Shown: positions 24,732-33,210, counted from the first letter of the stretch. The stretch: DNA of 33,238 bases from Bacillota bacterium (GCA_021841025.1 JAKBWA010000008.1:1-33238), one strand, 5' to 3'. A program made the numbers and translations. Notes: generated by a model from the sequence alone, not told the origin.

Positions 24732-25612
24732 AGTCCTCTTGGCCTCCATAATCTGAGCTTGTCTTCTGATATTCCGCGATCCCGCAAATGCTGGGTCAGA
24801 GAAACCCCTGGGCTTGACACTTGAAACAAGTCACCCTCCCGAGCAATCTTCTCGATGACCCGGTTCATTGTCCACCATCTGGGATCTCGCCCCATTTCAT
24901 TCACCCTGATCGGACAAGACACACAAGCCCCAGGAACGGCCCGAACGGAGTAAACTCCAGCCATCGTCCTTTGACCTGAGTTTTGCAAATAATCAATATA
25001 AACCCGTTTCCCTCTATGTTTTTTCAAACGTTGCAATGTCAGCAAATGAGGGTAAGTCTGCTGAGCGATTTGAGCGATAAGCTGACACGCAAGACTCACG
25101 TCGCGGCCAAGTTCAGGGTGGATTTTGATGTAAATGTGCAACCCCTGCCGCCCGGAAGTTTTTAACACAAAAGGAAGTTCGAGCAAATCAAGAAGCCTGA
25201 TCATAATGCCTGCGGCTTCAACGACTTGCTCCCAACTAACCTGATAAGGGTCCAAATCGAAAACAGCCCAGTCGTGATAATGGGGATCCCGGGCCAAAGC
25301 CAGGGGCACGTGCCATTCGATGACGCCTCTCGCGACCCACTGCAATAAATCTTCTGCGGAATGGACGTGTATAAGACCCTCTTCCTTCGAACCTTCCACT
25401 TTGGTGTGCTTTTGATAAAACATCGCTCCATTAAGACCATGAGGCCAACGTTTGACCGTCAACCAACGATTGCGGTAATGAGGCAAAAGAACAGAACTAA
25501 CCATGGCATAATAATCCATTAACTGCCTTTTGGTGATTCCCTGGTCAGGAAATAGAACCCGGTCGGGATGTGAAACCCGAAGTTTAGTCCTGCCATCGAC
25601 GAATTCGACCAT
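24728..25612 (-). CDS. ligD-pol: NHEJ DNA polymerase (LigD polymerase/primase domain, stand-alone)
   Basis: 294 residues. An archaeo-eukaryotic-primase-type polymerase that fills or extends broken ends. Seen: SHPDRVLFPDQGITKRQLMDYY, FYQKHT, the catalytic metal-binding WAVFDLDP (Asp109, Asp111), KTSGRQGLHIYIKI, and YIDYLQN. In many bacteria this domain is fused with a ligase in LigD; here it is separate. Its start lies 29 nt inside the ligase gene, its stop overlaps the SNF2 start by 4 nt. No nuclease (PE) domain is encoded nearby. Confidence 0.93.
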   Translation of the reverse strand: MVEFVDGRTKLRVSHPDRVLFPDQGITKRQLMDYYAMVSSVLLPHYRNRWLTVKRWPHGLNGAMFYQKHTKVEGSKEEGLIHVHSAEDLLQWVARGVIEWHVPLALARDPHYHDWAVFDLDPYQVSWEQVVEAAGIMIRLLDLLELPFVLKTSGRQGLHIYIKIHPELGRDVSLACQLIAQIAQQTYPHLLTLQRLKKHRGKRVYIDYLQNSGQRTMAGVYSVRAVPGACVSCPIRVNEMGRDPRWWTMNRVIEKIAREGDLFQVSSPGVSLTQHLRDRGISEDKLRLWRPRGL

Positions 25613-26417
25613 GCCTCATCTTTCCCTTTGCTGTAAGTTCACGATATTCCACCTCCACCCGCAGAGGACGTCTGAGCCGCCAGGGGCTGTTGAGACCTTC
25701 ACCCTTTTCTGCCAGGTTATTGCCTGAAAGCACCCAACCACGGGGAGCCTCTAATTTCCCCATAACCAGGCTGGCATCATGTTCTGGGGAAACCCACCAG
25801 TACCATTGACCTTCAGCACTTTGCGAGATGGAAAAAACCTTCGTCCACTGTCTGGACATCACGAGAAATTTTTTCCAATAAGACACTCGTTTTCCTGGCA
25901 GATAAGGACTGTCGAGATGTTTGGCCATAACGCCCTCCAGAGAACGGTCTTTGACTAATTGCCATAATGCAGTTCCCTGTTGGATAATCCCGTCTGCGAC
26001 TACGATTTTACTAGAAGTTGACACGCATCGATTCAGCCACTCAAGTCTAGTCGCCAAGGGTTTTTGGCACAGCCACTGGCCATCAGCGTACAAACAGTCA
26101 AAAACCACTACATGGTGAAGAGTCCCTGTTCGTTTTTGCAACGCGTAATACGATGGTTTGCCATTCTCCCAAGCTATCAATTCACCATCCAGAATCACGG
26201 GAACATCGAGAAAGTTTCCAATATCAGCCAAATCAGGAAACTGTGACAAGAGATCGTGGCCAGACCGGGAAAAAATCTGCAGATGATCCGTCCAATGAAT
26301 TTGACATCGATATCCATCCCATTTAATCTCGTAGCGCCACTTCGCATCATCAAATGGATGGGGTACGGTAATGCCTAGCATGGGCGGAATAAATCGTGCC
26401 GGATTGTTCATCCTCAC
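25584..26417 (-). CDS. ligD-lig: ATP-dependent DNA ligase (LigD ligase-domain type)
   Basis: 277 residues; GTG 26417 overlaps the ku stop by 4 nt (ATG 26411 is possible). Adenylation motif I EIKWDGYR with nucleophilic Lys32, motif III-like FDCLYADG, motif IV LEGVMAKHLDSPYLPGKR, motif V YWKKF, then an OB fold with VEVEYRELTAKGKMRHGRIRRW at the end. It seals Ku-bound ends. It is the minimal form, without DNA-binding or polymerase domains, matching a split LigD. Confidence 0.94.
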   Translation of the reverse strand: MRMNNPARFIPPMLGITVPHPFDDAKWRYEIKWDGYRCQIHWTDHLQIFSRSGHDLLSQFPDLADIGNFLDVPVILDGELIAWENGKPSYYALQKRTGTLHHVVVFDCLYADGQWLCQKPLATRLEWLNRCVSTSSKIVVADGIIQQGTALWQLVKDRSLEGVMAKHLDSPYLPGKRVSYWKKFLVMSRQWTKVFSISQSAEGQWYWWVSPEHDASLVMGKLEAPRGWVLSGNNLAEKGEGLNSPWRLRRPLRVEVEYRELTAKGKMRHGRIRRWQD

Positions 26418-27172
26418 ATTGTCTTTTGCGCAACCGATTCGCGCAATTGTTCCATAAGCAAAATCACTTCTTCAGTTGTCTGGTAGTTCGTCGTATCTTT
26501 AGTCATGGGCATCAGGTTTTGAATTCTCTCTAACAACTTGTGTTTGGCGACATTCGGATAATTCTCAGGAACAAATGGTTCTTGCATGTGTTTGACTAAC
26601 ATGAGAGCCATATCTTGTTCTTTATTGGACACAGGCACGGAAATCTCACCAAACTGGGCTCCCTCCCGCCGTAAGCTCTCCGGATAATAGAGCGTATGCA
26701 TCATCAAAGTAGAGTCTTCATATGTCCTGACTACCGCCAAGGACAATTTCGACCGTAAAGTCAGTTCTGCTAGGGCCACTAGATTGGTCTGTTGCATCGT
26801 ATCGCGCAAGAGACGATACGCCTTATGACCTCCTGCCACTGGTTTAAGCCAATAGGCCTGACGGAAATACACGGGATCAATCGCAGTTAAAAGATGAAAG
26901 CTGAGGATGGTGATGGTATGGTCACGAATTGTCTCAGGTTTTTCGTCATCCAACATCACGTAACGCCCATCCAGTATGGCTGCACCGCGGGCCAGTTCCG
27001 CAGATTCAACCTGGACATGGCAAATGGGGCAATATTTTCGGTACTGAATTCGAGCGCCGCACACCTTATGTATCCAGTGCACTTCAACTTTTTCTTCGTC
27101 CATGGCCTTATAGACTTGAATGGGAATGGATACGAGCCCGAAGCCTATGACTCCTTTGAACAAACTTCTCAC
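26414..27172 (-). CDS. ku: Bacterial Ku DNA end-binding protein
   Basis: 252 residues from a GTG with a weak ribosome site. Homodimeric ring that threads on double-strand ends and recruits the ligase/polymerase. Seen: FGLVSIPIQVYKAMDEEKVEVHWIHKVCGARIQYRKYCPICH (Ku fold start with a zinc-like CxxC pair), YVMLDDEK, IDPVYFRQAYWLKPV, LRSKLSLAVVRTYEDSTLMMHTLYYPESLR. The C-terminus is short. It follows gerW by 11 nt and overlaps the ligase by 4 nt. Confidence 0.96.
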   Translation of the reverse strand: MRSLFKGVIGFGLVSIPIQVYKAMDEEKVEVHWIHKVCGARIQYRKYCPICHVQVESAELARGAAILDGRYVMLDDEKPETIRDHTITILSFHLLTAIDPVYFRQAYWLKPVAGGHKAYRLLRDTMQQTNLVALAELTLRSKLSLAVVRTYEDSTLMMHTLYYPESLRREGAQFGEISVPVSNKEQDMALMLVKHMQEPFVPENYPNVAKHKLLERIQNLMPMTKDTTNYQTTEEVILLMEQLRESVAQKTM

Positions 27173-27183
27173 AGTCTTCAGGC

Positions 27184-27660
27184 CTATTGCGGCGAAAAGT
27201 CGTGAGAATCGATATTGGATTCCATTTTCCTGTGTTCCTTCGCTTCCTTGACGCCAGATCCTCCCTGAATGAGGTGCTGGATTTGTTCCATCAGCTGGGG
27301 AACGTTATTCACCAAGGATTCCATGACATCGCCACGTTCAACAGAAAGCAACCGGACGTTTTCTCCGTTGACGACCAGAAACCCTACAGGGTGAACGCTG
27401 ACACCTGCTCCACTTCCACCACCAAAGGGATGACCCGGCCCATCGGTTTGGTGTTTCCAATATTCTCCGCCACCTGCAGCAAATCCCAAAGACACTCGGG
27501 ATATGGGAATAATCGTGCCTCCATCCGCTGTTTGCACAGGCTCACCAACCACCGTATTGACATCAATCATACCTTTGATGGACTCCATAGCAGTCTTCAT
27601 AAGACTTTCAATCGGATGGGCTTCTCCTTTCCCGACTCCTTGAGTTTGGTTTTGTTCCAT
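27184..27660 (-). CDS. gerW: GerW-family spore protein (YtfJ)
   Basis: 158 residues from ATG 27660 (GAAGG 5 nt upstream; ATG 27681 has no ribosome site). Signature HPIESLMKTAMESIKGMIDVNTVVGEPV, then GGTIIPISRVSLGFAAGGGEY, a Gly-rich GGGSGAGVSVHPVGFLVV. In Bacillus the protein sits in the spore and is needed for normal germination. The C-terminus is longer and polar. It follows the DUF2953 gene as ytfJ follows ytfI, and is 11 nt before ku. Confidence 0.93.
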   Translation of the reverse strand: MEQNQTQGVGKGEAHPIESLMKTAMESIKGMIDVNTVVGEPVQTADGGTIIPISRVSLGFAAGGGEYWKHQTDGPGHPFGGGSGAGVSVHPVGFLVVNGENVRLLSVERGDVMESLVNNVPQLMEQIQHLIQGGSGVKEAKEHRKMESNIDSHDFSPQ

Positions 27661-27685
27661 GATGGCCTTCACCCTTTCCATATAG

Positions 27686-28255
27686 TCATCTGCGGAAGAT
27701 CAGATATAAGGTTCTTACTGCAGCCCCCACCAGCGTTTGTAAAAGATAGCCAACCCTAAATGTCACGGTTGCCGTTAATTCCCCTTCAACATGTACCCTG
27801 TTCCAGACGGGATAAATTCCGAACACGGGTCGAGACGAACTGTTGGGTGCTATGTGCAAGCTTACCCACAGGCCCACTAAATTATTCACAAGACCCGTCA
27901 TGATTGCTGTGGTGGACGCTTCCTCCAAGCCCAGCGATCCGACGCAAGAAAATTGAGTCACCTGGGTTTGAGCCCATAGGACCGAGATAAAATGACGATA
28001 AACATTAAATACGTGAATCCCTTCACGCAGCCGTTTTGGGTCGATCCCAGTAGTCGGTCTGATTTTTCGCTTTGGAGTTGGGACAGGCCATGACCGACTA
28101 ATTCGCATTCCCATTGCGTGGGCATGAAATGCCATGACCCATTGTGTCCCTTGGCCTGAAAACACAATGGTAGTGGTAATAGGCAGAGCCATCAGAATGA
28201 TGACACCTGCCAGACCGATTACAACCATGCCCACAACTATGATGACGACCACCAT
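27686..28255 (-). CDS. ytfI: DUF2953 membrane-anchored protein (YtfI)
   Basis: 189 residues. One N-terminal membrane helix (VVVIIVVGMVVIGLAGVIILMALPI) and a C-terminal part with VHVEGELTATVTFRVGYLLQTLVGAAVRTL, typical of DUF2953. Its adjacency to ytfJ/gerW supports the call. Function unknown, probably spore-related. The ribosome site before ATG 28255 is weak. Confidence 0.75.
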   Translation of the reverse strand: MVVVIIVVGMVVIGLAGVIILMALPITTTIVFSGQGTQWVMAFHAHAMGMRISRSWPVPTPKRKIRPTTGIDPKRLREGIHVFNVYRHFISVLWAQTQVTQFSCVGSLGLEEASTTAIMTGLVNNLVGLWVSLHIAPNSSSRPVFGIYPVWNRVHVEGELTATVTFRVGYLLQTLVGAAVRTLYLIFRR

Positions 28256-28693
28256 CCATACATCCGTAGCATTCGTTGGGAAGGTTCAGCAAAAATATTT
28301 TTAAATGGCATACTATTGTCCCAGGTAAAAGCCTTACGAAAATGCCTTGTCCGTAACCATAAGAAGTCCTTATAGAATAGGACCTTCAGCCGTGCCCGCC
28401 AGAGAATTTCAGCAAATGGAACATACTCTTTCCACCCAAAACCAACACCAATGGTCCATGGAAGATCAGTACACGCATTGGCTCTGGGTTGGTTTTGCCT
28501 GATCTAAGAACGGGTTTCTCACTCTTTAAGTTTTTCGCCCAAGGGGGCTCGGCACTGGAAATCTCCTATTTTCATCCTTAATGAGTGGGAACCCATGAGG
28601 TTGCTATCCTAACCCTAAAGAAAGCACATTTCTTCTCCCACCAGGAGAGCTATATTATGAGGATGCACTGTAAGACAAAAATTTATACCCCAT
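28256..28693. other. 438-nt gap between scpB and ytfI
   Basis: No convincing gene. It contains the stem-loop above, a 27-codon plus-strand frame from ATG 28416 without homology I recognise, and presumably the promoter of the ytfI-gerW-NHEJ unit, which I could not pin down. Part of the plus-strand frame overlapping scpB has a ribosome-like GGAGAG near 28653 but mirrors scpB. Confidence 0.5.
28437..28497. repeat. Long imperfect stem-loop in the scpB-ytfI gap
   Basis: Outer arms CAAAACCAAC/GTTGGTTTTG (10 bp perfect) and inner CCAATG/CATTGG (6 bp) with a 1-nt versus 6-nt internal loop and a 22-nt apical loop. No terminator-like U-run beyond the arms. Could be a structured leader for ytfI, a small RNA, or a mobile-element relic. 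Confidence 0.4.
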
Positions 28694-29245
28694 TTAGGGA
28701 GAATTCTCCTGGGAAGATTTTTCGTCGGAAACAGATAAAGGGGGAAGATGATCTAAGTTGTCAAGCCCAAACTCTCGAAGAAATTGGCGCGTTGTTCCGT
28801 ATAAAATTGGCCGCCCGGGCGCATCCTTGCGCCCCACCTGTTCGATAAGTTCTCGGTTAATCAAAGTTTCCAGCGCGCGTTCCGAATTAGTTTGGCGAAA
28901 CATTTCGATTTCGAGTCGAGTTATCGGCTGGCGGTAGGCCACCACGGACAGGACTTCCCACGCCGCCTGCGACAAGCTTTCGGGAGCCTCCATCTCAAGA
29001 CAGCCGTCGAGAAATTCGCCAAGATCATGGGCCGTTGCCAGCAAATACCCTTCAGCAACCCGTTCAACGCGCAGACCCGAATTCTGGTCGTGCAATTTTT
29101 GTGTTAACGCCTGAACAAATCCAAAAATGTTGGCCACGTCTGTCTTGAGCCATAAAGCCAATTGTTCGTCAGACACGGGATCCGCTTGAGTAAATAATAA
29201 AGCCTCAAGTCTCCGGAGTATTGCGCAATCTACCGCCCTATCCAT
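28694..29245 (-). CDS. scpB: Segregation and condensation protein B
   Basis: 183 residues. Winged-helix kleisin-associated subunit of the SMC-ScpAB condensin. Seen: LRRLEALLFTQADPVSDEQLALWL, YLLATAHDLGEFLDGCL, LSQAAWEVLSVVAYRQPITRLEIEMFRQTNSERALETLINRELIEQVGRKDAPGRPILYGTTRQFLREFGL, all canonical. It begins 3 nt after the scpA stop; AGGAG is 14 nt upstream, so coupling probably helps initiation. Confidence 0.97.
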   Translation of the reverse strand: MDRAVDCAILRRLEALLFTQADPVSDEQLALWLKTDVANIFGFVQALTQKLHDQNSGLRVERVAEGYLLATAHDLGEFLDGCLEMEAPESLSQAAWEVLSVVAYRQPITRLEIEMFRQTNSERALETLINRELIEQVGRKDAPGRPILYGTTRQFLREFGLDNLDHLPPLSVSDEKSSQENSP

Positions 29246-29248
29246 GAA

Positions 29249-30040
29249 CTATTTGTCATCTCCTGTGCTAGGCGTTTGCAATGTAATCCATATCGTGTCA
29301 TACGGATTCTCTTGATTGAGTTCAACTGTCTTGTAATGCCACAAATGAATCATAGCCAAAAACGTCGTGCTAATGCTTTGGGGGCTCTTATCCTCGATTG
29401 TGGTGTCAAAACTTAAAGGACAACCGTATTCGCTGAGTCGGTTCATAATTTGGGCTATTTTCGCGTCCAGCGGGTCACTCTCAGCCTTTATTACTCGCGG
29501 GGCCACGGCTCTCGTTCTAACCCGCAATTTGGGCCACGATCTCGCCAATTTTCCCAGATCTGCCCCTTTGATGGGACGGTAGCGTCGTTCGGATTGTACT
29601 GATACGGGGCGCGAATAAATTTCCTGGCCCAAGGACCAGAGGTCATGCAGGGTGTGTACTGCCTCACGCAAAAAATCCTCTTCTCGCGTGTTCTTGTCTA
29701 AAGAACTATTTGATTCGGCCTCAGGCTCTTTTTGCGGCAATACCACATCGGATTTGCGGCGAATGATCCAGGCGGTGACCGGAGCTTCGTCACTCACTAC
29801 TTGCAAATCATGAACAATCCGCCATCGTTGCGATAAGTTGCGCACAAGATGCAAGAGTGTCAACTCACGCGCCACAACTGGATCTTTTCTCACCCTTAGA
29901 GCCAGTGCATTGACATCGTCTACCCATTCCACATTGTCCCGAACCCCTGTGGATACCGAGGCCAAATCAAAAGAAGATTCCACCTTGGGATGGGACACAC
30001 AAACTGAAGGTTCACCACCGTGCGTAAATGAATTGCTCAT
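29249..30040 (-). CDS. scpA: Segregation and condensation protein A (divergent)
   Basis: 263 residues from ATG 30040 (AGAGGGG just upstream); upstream in-frame ATGs lack ribosome sites. Kleisin of SMC-ScpAB. The N-terminal half is poorly conserved, but TAWIIRRKSDVVLP recalls the family's A..L..IKS..LLP helix, and the C-terminal PQSISTTFLAMIHLWHYKTVELNQENPYDTIWITL matches the SMC-cap-binding winged helix (xFLALLELxKx..VxxxQ...F.dI). Immediate adjacency to scpB supports it strongly. Confidence 0.88.
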   Translation of the reverse strand: MSNSFTHGGEPSVCVSHPKVESSFDLASVSTGVRDNVEWVDDVNALALRVRKDPVVARELTLLHLVRNLSQRWRIVHDLQVVSDEAPVTAWIIRRKSDVVLPQKEPEAESNSSLDKNTREEDFLREAVHTLHDLWSLGQEIYSRPVSVQSERRYRPIKGADLGKLARSWPKLRVRTRAVAPRVIKAESDPLDAKIAQIMNRLSEYGCPLSFDTTIEDKSPQSISTTFLAMIHLWHYKTVELNQENPYDTIWITLQTPSTGDDK

Positions 30041-30056
30041 ATGCCCCTCTGCCATT

Positions 30057-30275
30057 TCATTGCCGGATATGGCTATGCCAATTCTGCAGTCTTGAGGCAC
30101 TTGGTCCATAGAGATTACATAAAGATGCCGAAGACCATAAACGCCTCGCACGACTCTTTTGAATCGGCGTTAACCCATCGTCGTGATTGCAAACAACGGC
30201 CATGGACATCCACTCCTTTTTTTCGGGCGAACGCCACCCAACCAGACCCCAGAGGCTTGCCGCTCCAATACTCAT
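30057..30275 (-). CDS. Small membrane-anchored protein of unknown function
   Basis: 72 residues with one hydrophobic N-terminal segment (MSIGAASLWGLVGW) and a charged, then Ser/Arg-rich tail. It fits snugly between trpS (42 nt) and scpA (16 nt), which argues for a gene, but no clear ribosome site precedes the ATG and I see no family. A remnant of a larger membrane protein is possible. Confidence 0.35.
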   Translation of the reverse strand: MSIGAASLWGLVGWRSPEKKEWMSMAVVCNHDDGLTPIQKSRARRLWSSASLCNLYGPSASRLQNWHSHIRQ

Positions 30276-30317
30276 GACCAGAAGCCCGTAACTGCCCAGG
30301 TTCAGTCAACCCAGAGC

Positions 30318-31346
30318 TTACCAGCTGTTTCCGTTTAGTGGTTGGGGTTTTAGATGCATGGCATCCTTCACCGCGTTTAGCGTTCCATGTGCTAACTCGG
30401 CAGCAGACCGGGCTCCTTCATGCAAAATCTCTTCAACCCTTTCTGGTTGACTTTGCCACATAAGCCGCCGCTCACGAATGGGGTCCAATTTGACATTGAT
30501 TGCCGAAGCCAAAAGACTCTTGCAGTCCACACAACCAATAGCAGCCTGACGGCAAGACTCCTCAATTTCCTGAACAGTCTTAGGATCACTAAAGACCTTG
30601 TGCAAGCTGAAAACGGGACAAACTTCGGGATGCCCAGGATCTTGCCGTCTAATCCGAGCAGGATCTGTCACCATGGTCCGGATTTTTTGCTTCACGCTAT
30701 CTTGAGACTCTCCCAAACTTAAAGTGTTACCGTAACTCTTGCTCATTTTCTTTCCATCCAATCCGGGCAATACTCGGGCTTCCGTTAGCACCGCCTCGGG
30801 CTCCACCAAAACCTCACCATATAAACCGTTGAAACGCCGGACGATTTCCCGGGTCAATTCCACGTGTGGTACCTGGTCCTGTCCCACTGGCACTTTGTCC
30901 GCTTGATACAAAACGATGTCGGCCGACTGCAATACCGGATATCCCAAAAATCCATAGGTATGAATATCACGTTGCGCTAATTCTTTCAACTTTTCTTTGT
31001 AACTGGGTACGCGTTCTAACCATCCCAAAGGCGTAATCATACTCAGCAACAAGTGCAATTCGGCATGTTCTGGCACCATGGATTGGCGAAAAATTATCGA
31101 CCGTTCAGGATCAAGCCCTGCCGCCAACCAATCGATAACCATATCTAACACTTTCTGGGGCAGATCACGGGTATCATGATAGCCAGTGGTTAATGAGTGA
31201 TAATCTGCCACCATAAAATAGGAATCAAATACGTCTTGGATTTGTACCCAGTTGTCAAGTGCGCCCATCCAATTTCCGATATGCAGTGCCCCAGAGGGCT
31301 GCATTCCCGATAAAACCCGATCTTTGACCGTTGCTCTCACACCCAC
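30318..31346 (-). CDS. trpS: Tryptophanyl-tRNA synthetase
   Basis: 342 residues from GTG 31346 behind GAGGACGG. Charges tRNA-Trp. HIGH motif GALHIGNW, KMSKS motif GLDGKKMSKSYGN, with VADYHSLTT, PLGWLERVPSYKEK, VGQDQVPHVELTREI between. Complete class I enzyme. It follows lysA by 23 nt on the same strand. No T-box leader is seen because it is internal to the lysA unit. Confidence 0.97.
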   Translation of the reverse strand: MGVRATVKDRVLSGMQPSGALHIGNWMGALDNWVQIQDVFDSYFMVADYHSLTTGYHDTRDLPQKVLDMVIDWLAAGLDPERSIIFRQSMVPEHAELHLLLSMITPLGWLERVPSYKEKLKELAQRDIHTYGFLGYPVLQSADIVLYQADKVPVGQDQVPHVELTREIVRRFNGLYGEVLVEPEAVLTEARVLPGLDGKKMSKSYGNTLSLGESQDSVKQKIRTMVTDPARIRRQDPGHPEVCPVFSLHKVFSDPKTVQEIEESCRQAAIGCVDCKSLLASAINVKLDPIRERRLMWQSQPERVEEILHEGARSAAELAHGTLNAVKDAMHLKPQPLNGNSW

Positions 31347-31369
31347 TGTCCGTCCTCTTTTCTGTGCCC

Positions 31370-32674
31370 TTACCCAAGATTTTGCCAGGGAAGATCTTGG
31401 GACAGCAAATCTTGATATGTCTCACGCTTTACCCATAGCTTACTCTGGCCTTCAGAGACTAAAGCAACCGCAGGCCTAGGCACGCGATTGTAATTCGATG
31501 ACATAGCATAATTATAGGCACCTGTACCGAAGACGACTAGATAGTCTCCTGTTTCTATAGGCGCCAAAGAAGCATTGGGAATAAGAATATCGCCACTTTC
31601 ACAATACCGTCCGGCAACGGTATACGGAAACAGTCTCTCAACAGATTTACCATCCACTTGTGCCGTGTAAACAGCTTGGTACAAAGCTGGACGAATATTA
31701 TCTCCCATGCCGCCATCTACTGCAACGTAATGTCTGCCTCCGGGAACAACTTTAGTAGCGTGCACACGGTATATCGTGATTCCTGCCTCCGCCACAATAG
31801 ACCGGCCGGGTTCAATCAAAAGCTTCGGTGCTTGACAGCCAGAAGGTGTCATAGTACGAAGTGTCTGATTAACTTTTAACAAGACACGCTCCACGTCCGG
31901 AGGATCGTCGCCCGGTGTATATTGAACACCGAATCCGCCGCCGATATCGAGCACTTCAGGCCAGAACTCCCGCTGTTCCCATAATCTTAAAACGAACCCC
32001 ATGAGCTTTTGCGCATTATGAACAAAAGGGTCTTCCTCAAATATTTGAGAACCAATATGCGCATGAAATCCTTTTAGTTTGATATGGGACAGCGACAAAG
32101 CAACACTCACGGCCTCATCATGAATTCCATCTTTCATGGCAAATCCAAATTTAGAATCAAACTGGCCTGTGCGAATAAAGGCATGTGTATGGGCTTCAAT
32201 ACCTGGCGTAAGACGCAAGAGGACTGGGGCCTGCATGTCCAAACGTCGAGCAGTTTCATTCACAAGCAACAATTCATCCAAAGAGTCGGCCACCACATAG
32301 CCAACTCCATAGCGAAGAGCTGTTTCAATCTCTTCCGGGGTTTTGACATTGCCGTGAAACACAATCTTGGCCATATCAAATTTCGCTTTCACAGCCGTAT
32401 AAAGCTCACCGCCTGACACGACGTCAAGACCCCACCTTTGTTCATTTAAGAACCCAGCCATGGCCGTGCATAAAAAAGCTTTTCCCGCATAAAACGCCTC
32501 GCCCGGTGGATGCATTTTATCCAATGCGGATTGAAATTGACGAATGCGTTGAAGCATGGTTGCATAATCTAGCACATATAATGGAGTCCCGTAGGTTTCT
32601 GCTAAATCTTTCACCGACGTTCCGCCAATGAAAATCTGATGATGCTCGTCCCTTCGGTAAGTAACTGGAAACAT
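31370..32674 (-). CDS. lysA: Diaminopimelate decarboxylase
   Basis: 434 residues from ATG 32674, 5 nt after GAGGGGG. PLP enzyme making L-lysine from meso-diaminopimelate. Seen: TPLYVLD, FYAGKAF (PLP lysine), HGNVKTPEEI, HAHIGSQI, DIGGGFGVQY, EPGRSIVAEAG and CESGDIL. First gene of the lysA-trpS-scpAB run; a promoter is proposed just upstream. Confidence 0.97.
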   Translation of the reverse strand: MFPVTYRRDEHHQIFIGGTSVKDLAETYGTPLYVLDYATMLQRIRQFQSALDKMHPPGEAFYAGKAFLCTAMAGFLNEQRWGLDVVSGGELYTAVKAKFDMAKIVFHGNVKTPEEIETALRYGVGYVVADSLDELLLVNETARRLDMQAPVLLRLTPGIEAHTHAFIRTGQFDSKFGFAMKDGIHDEAVSVALSLSHIKLKGFHAHIGSQIFEEDPFVHNAQKLMGFVLRLWEQREFWPEVLDIGGGFGVQYTPGDDPPDVERVLLKVNQTLRTMTPSGCQAPKLLIEPGRSIVAEAGITIYRVHATKVVPGGRHYVAVDGGMGDNIRPALYQAVYTAQVDGKSVERLFPYTVAGRYCESGDILIPNASLAPIETGDYLVVFGTGAYNYAMSSNYNRVPRPAVALVSEGQSKLWVKRETYQDLLSQDLPWQNLG

Positions 32675-32725
32675 TCCGTCCCCCTCATGACTCAAGGATT
32701 GATCCTAGTTCTGATCATTGGCTCT

Positions 32726-32754
32726 AGCCTACCATTCGAAACCATAAGGGTCAA
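32726..32754 (-). promoter_or_regulatory. Candidate promoter of lysA-trpS-scpAB
   Basis: Minus strand TTGACC (32754-32749), 17-nt spacer, TAGGCT (32731-32726). The -35 box lies in a GGGTC-AAC-GACCC inverted repeat (32748-32760). The -10 match is modest. Confidence 0.4.
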
Positions 32755-32767
32755 CGACCCGATTTGA

Positions 32768-32820
32768 CTCATAAAAAAAGTACTCCAAACACTTTCGTTG
32801 CCTCATTAAAAAATGTACTC
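32768..32820. repeat. Pair of direct repeats at the edge of an insertion-sequence remnant
   Basis: CTCATAAAAAAAGTACTC (32768-32785) and CTCATTAAAAAATGTACTC (32802-32820) are near-identical and offset by 34 nt. They lie just before the transposase start, as multiple transposase-binding repeats do at the ends of some insertion sequences. Confidence 0.5.
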
Positions 32821-32837
32821 AAAAAAGGAGTGCTACG

Positions 32838-33210
32838 ATGGCAACACGAAATTCTCGGCATCACATTCAGGAGGATTCCTCGATGCCGCTGTCTTTACGA
32901 GAACGTCAAGCTGTCGTGCGTGAGTTGGCTCCCCGGTACCGGAAAGCCGCAAAGCACGAACGGTCTCAAATGTTCGACCAAATCCCGTCGTTATGCCGTT
33001 ACGATCGCGGCTATGCCGCCCGGGCGTTGCGCCACCAGTGCCCTCGACCGCGTCCGGCCGCATCCCGACCGTGGACGCAAGCCCCAGTATGGGCCCGAAG
33101 CGAAAGCCGCGCTCATCCGGTGCGGCTTAGCCCCCGCTAAGTTGACACCAGCGATCTCTCTCGCCGGCGTTCTCACGATTTCAAGATTTTTTCGGAATCG
33201 CTCTGTCTGA
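32838..33210 (+). pseudogene. Truncated, frameshifted transposase (integrase-core type)
   Basis: ATG 32838 follows AAGGAG; a second start at 32883 has AGGAGG. The N-terminal helix-turn-helix region reads MPLSLRERQAVVRELAPRYRKAAKHERSQMF...YDRGYAARALR, as in rve-type transposases that recruit repeats upstream. About 33020-33045 the homology changes frame: GRKPQYGPEAKAALI lies in another frame (+1 relative). After about 33120 similarity stops, with no catalytic DDE residues. It is a decayed end of an element, probably continuing no further than the window edge. Confidence 0.6.

Noticed and set aside
28307-28313. CATACTA sequence resembling a sigma-G -10 box on the plus strand
   Set aside because: Wrong orientation for ytfI and no TGAATA-like -35 at the right distance.
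28585-28848. Plus-strand 87-codon frame with a ribosome-like GGAGAG
   Set aside because: Most of it is antisense to the conserved end of scpB and it resembles no protein.
30115-30309. 64-codon minus-strand frame in the trpS-scpA gap
   Set aside because: Overlaps the better placed 72-codon frame and shows no membrane segment or family signature.
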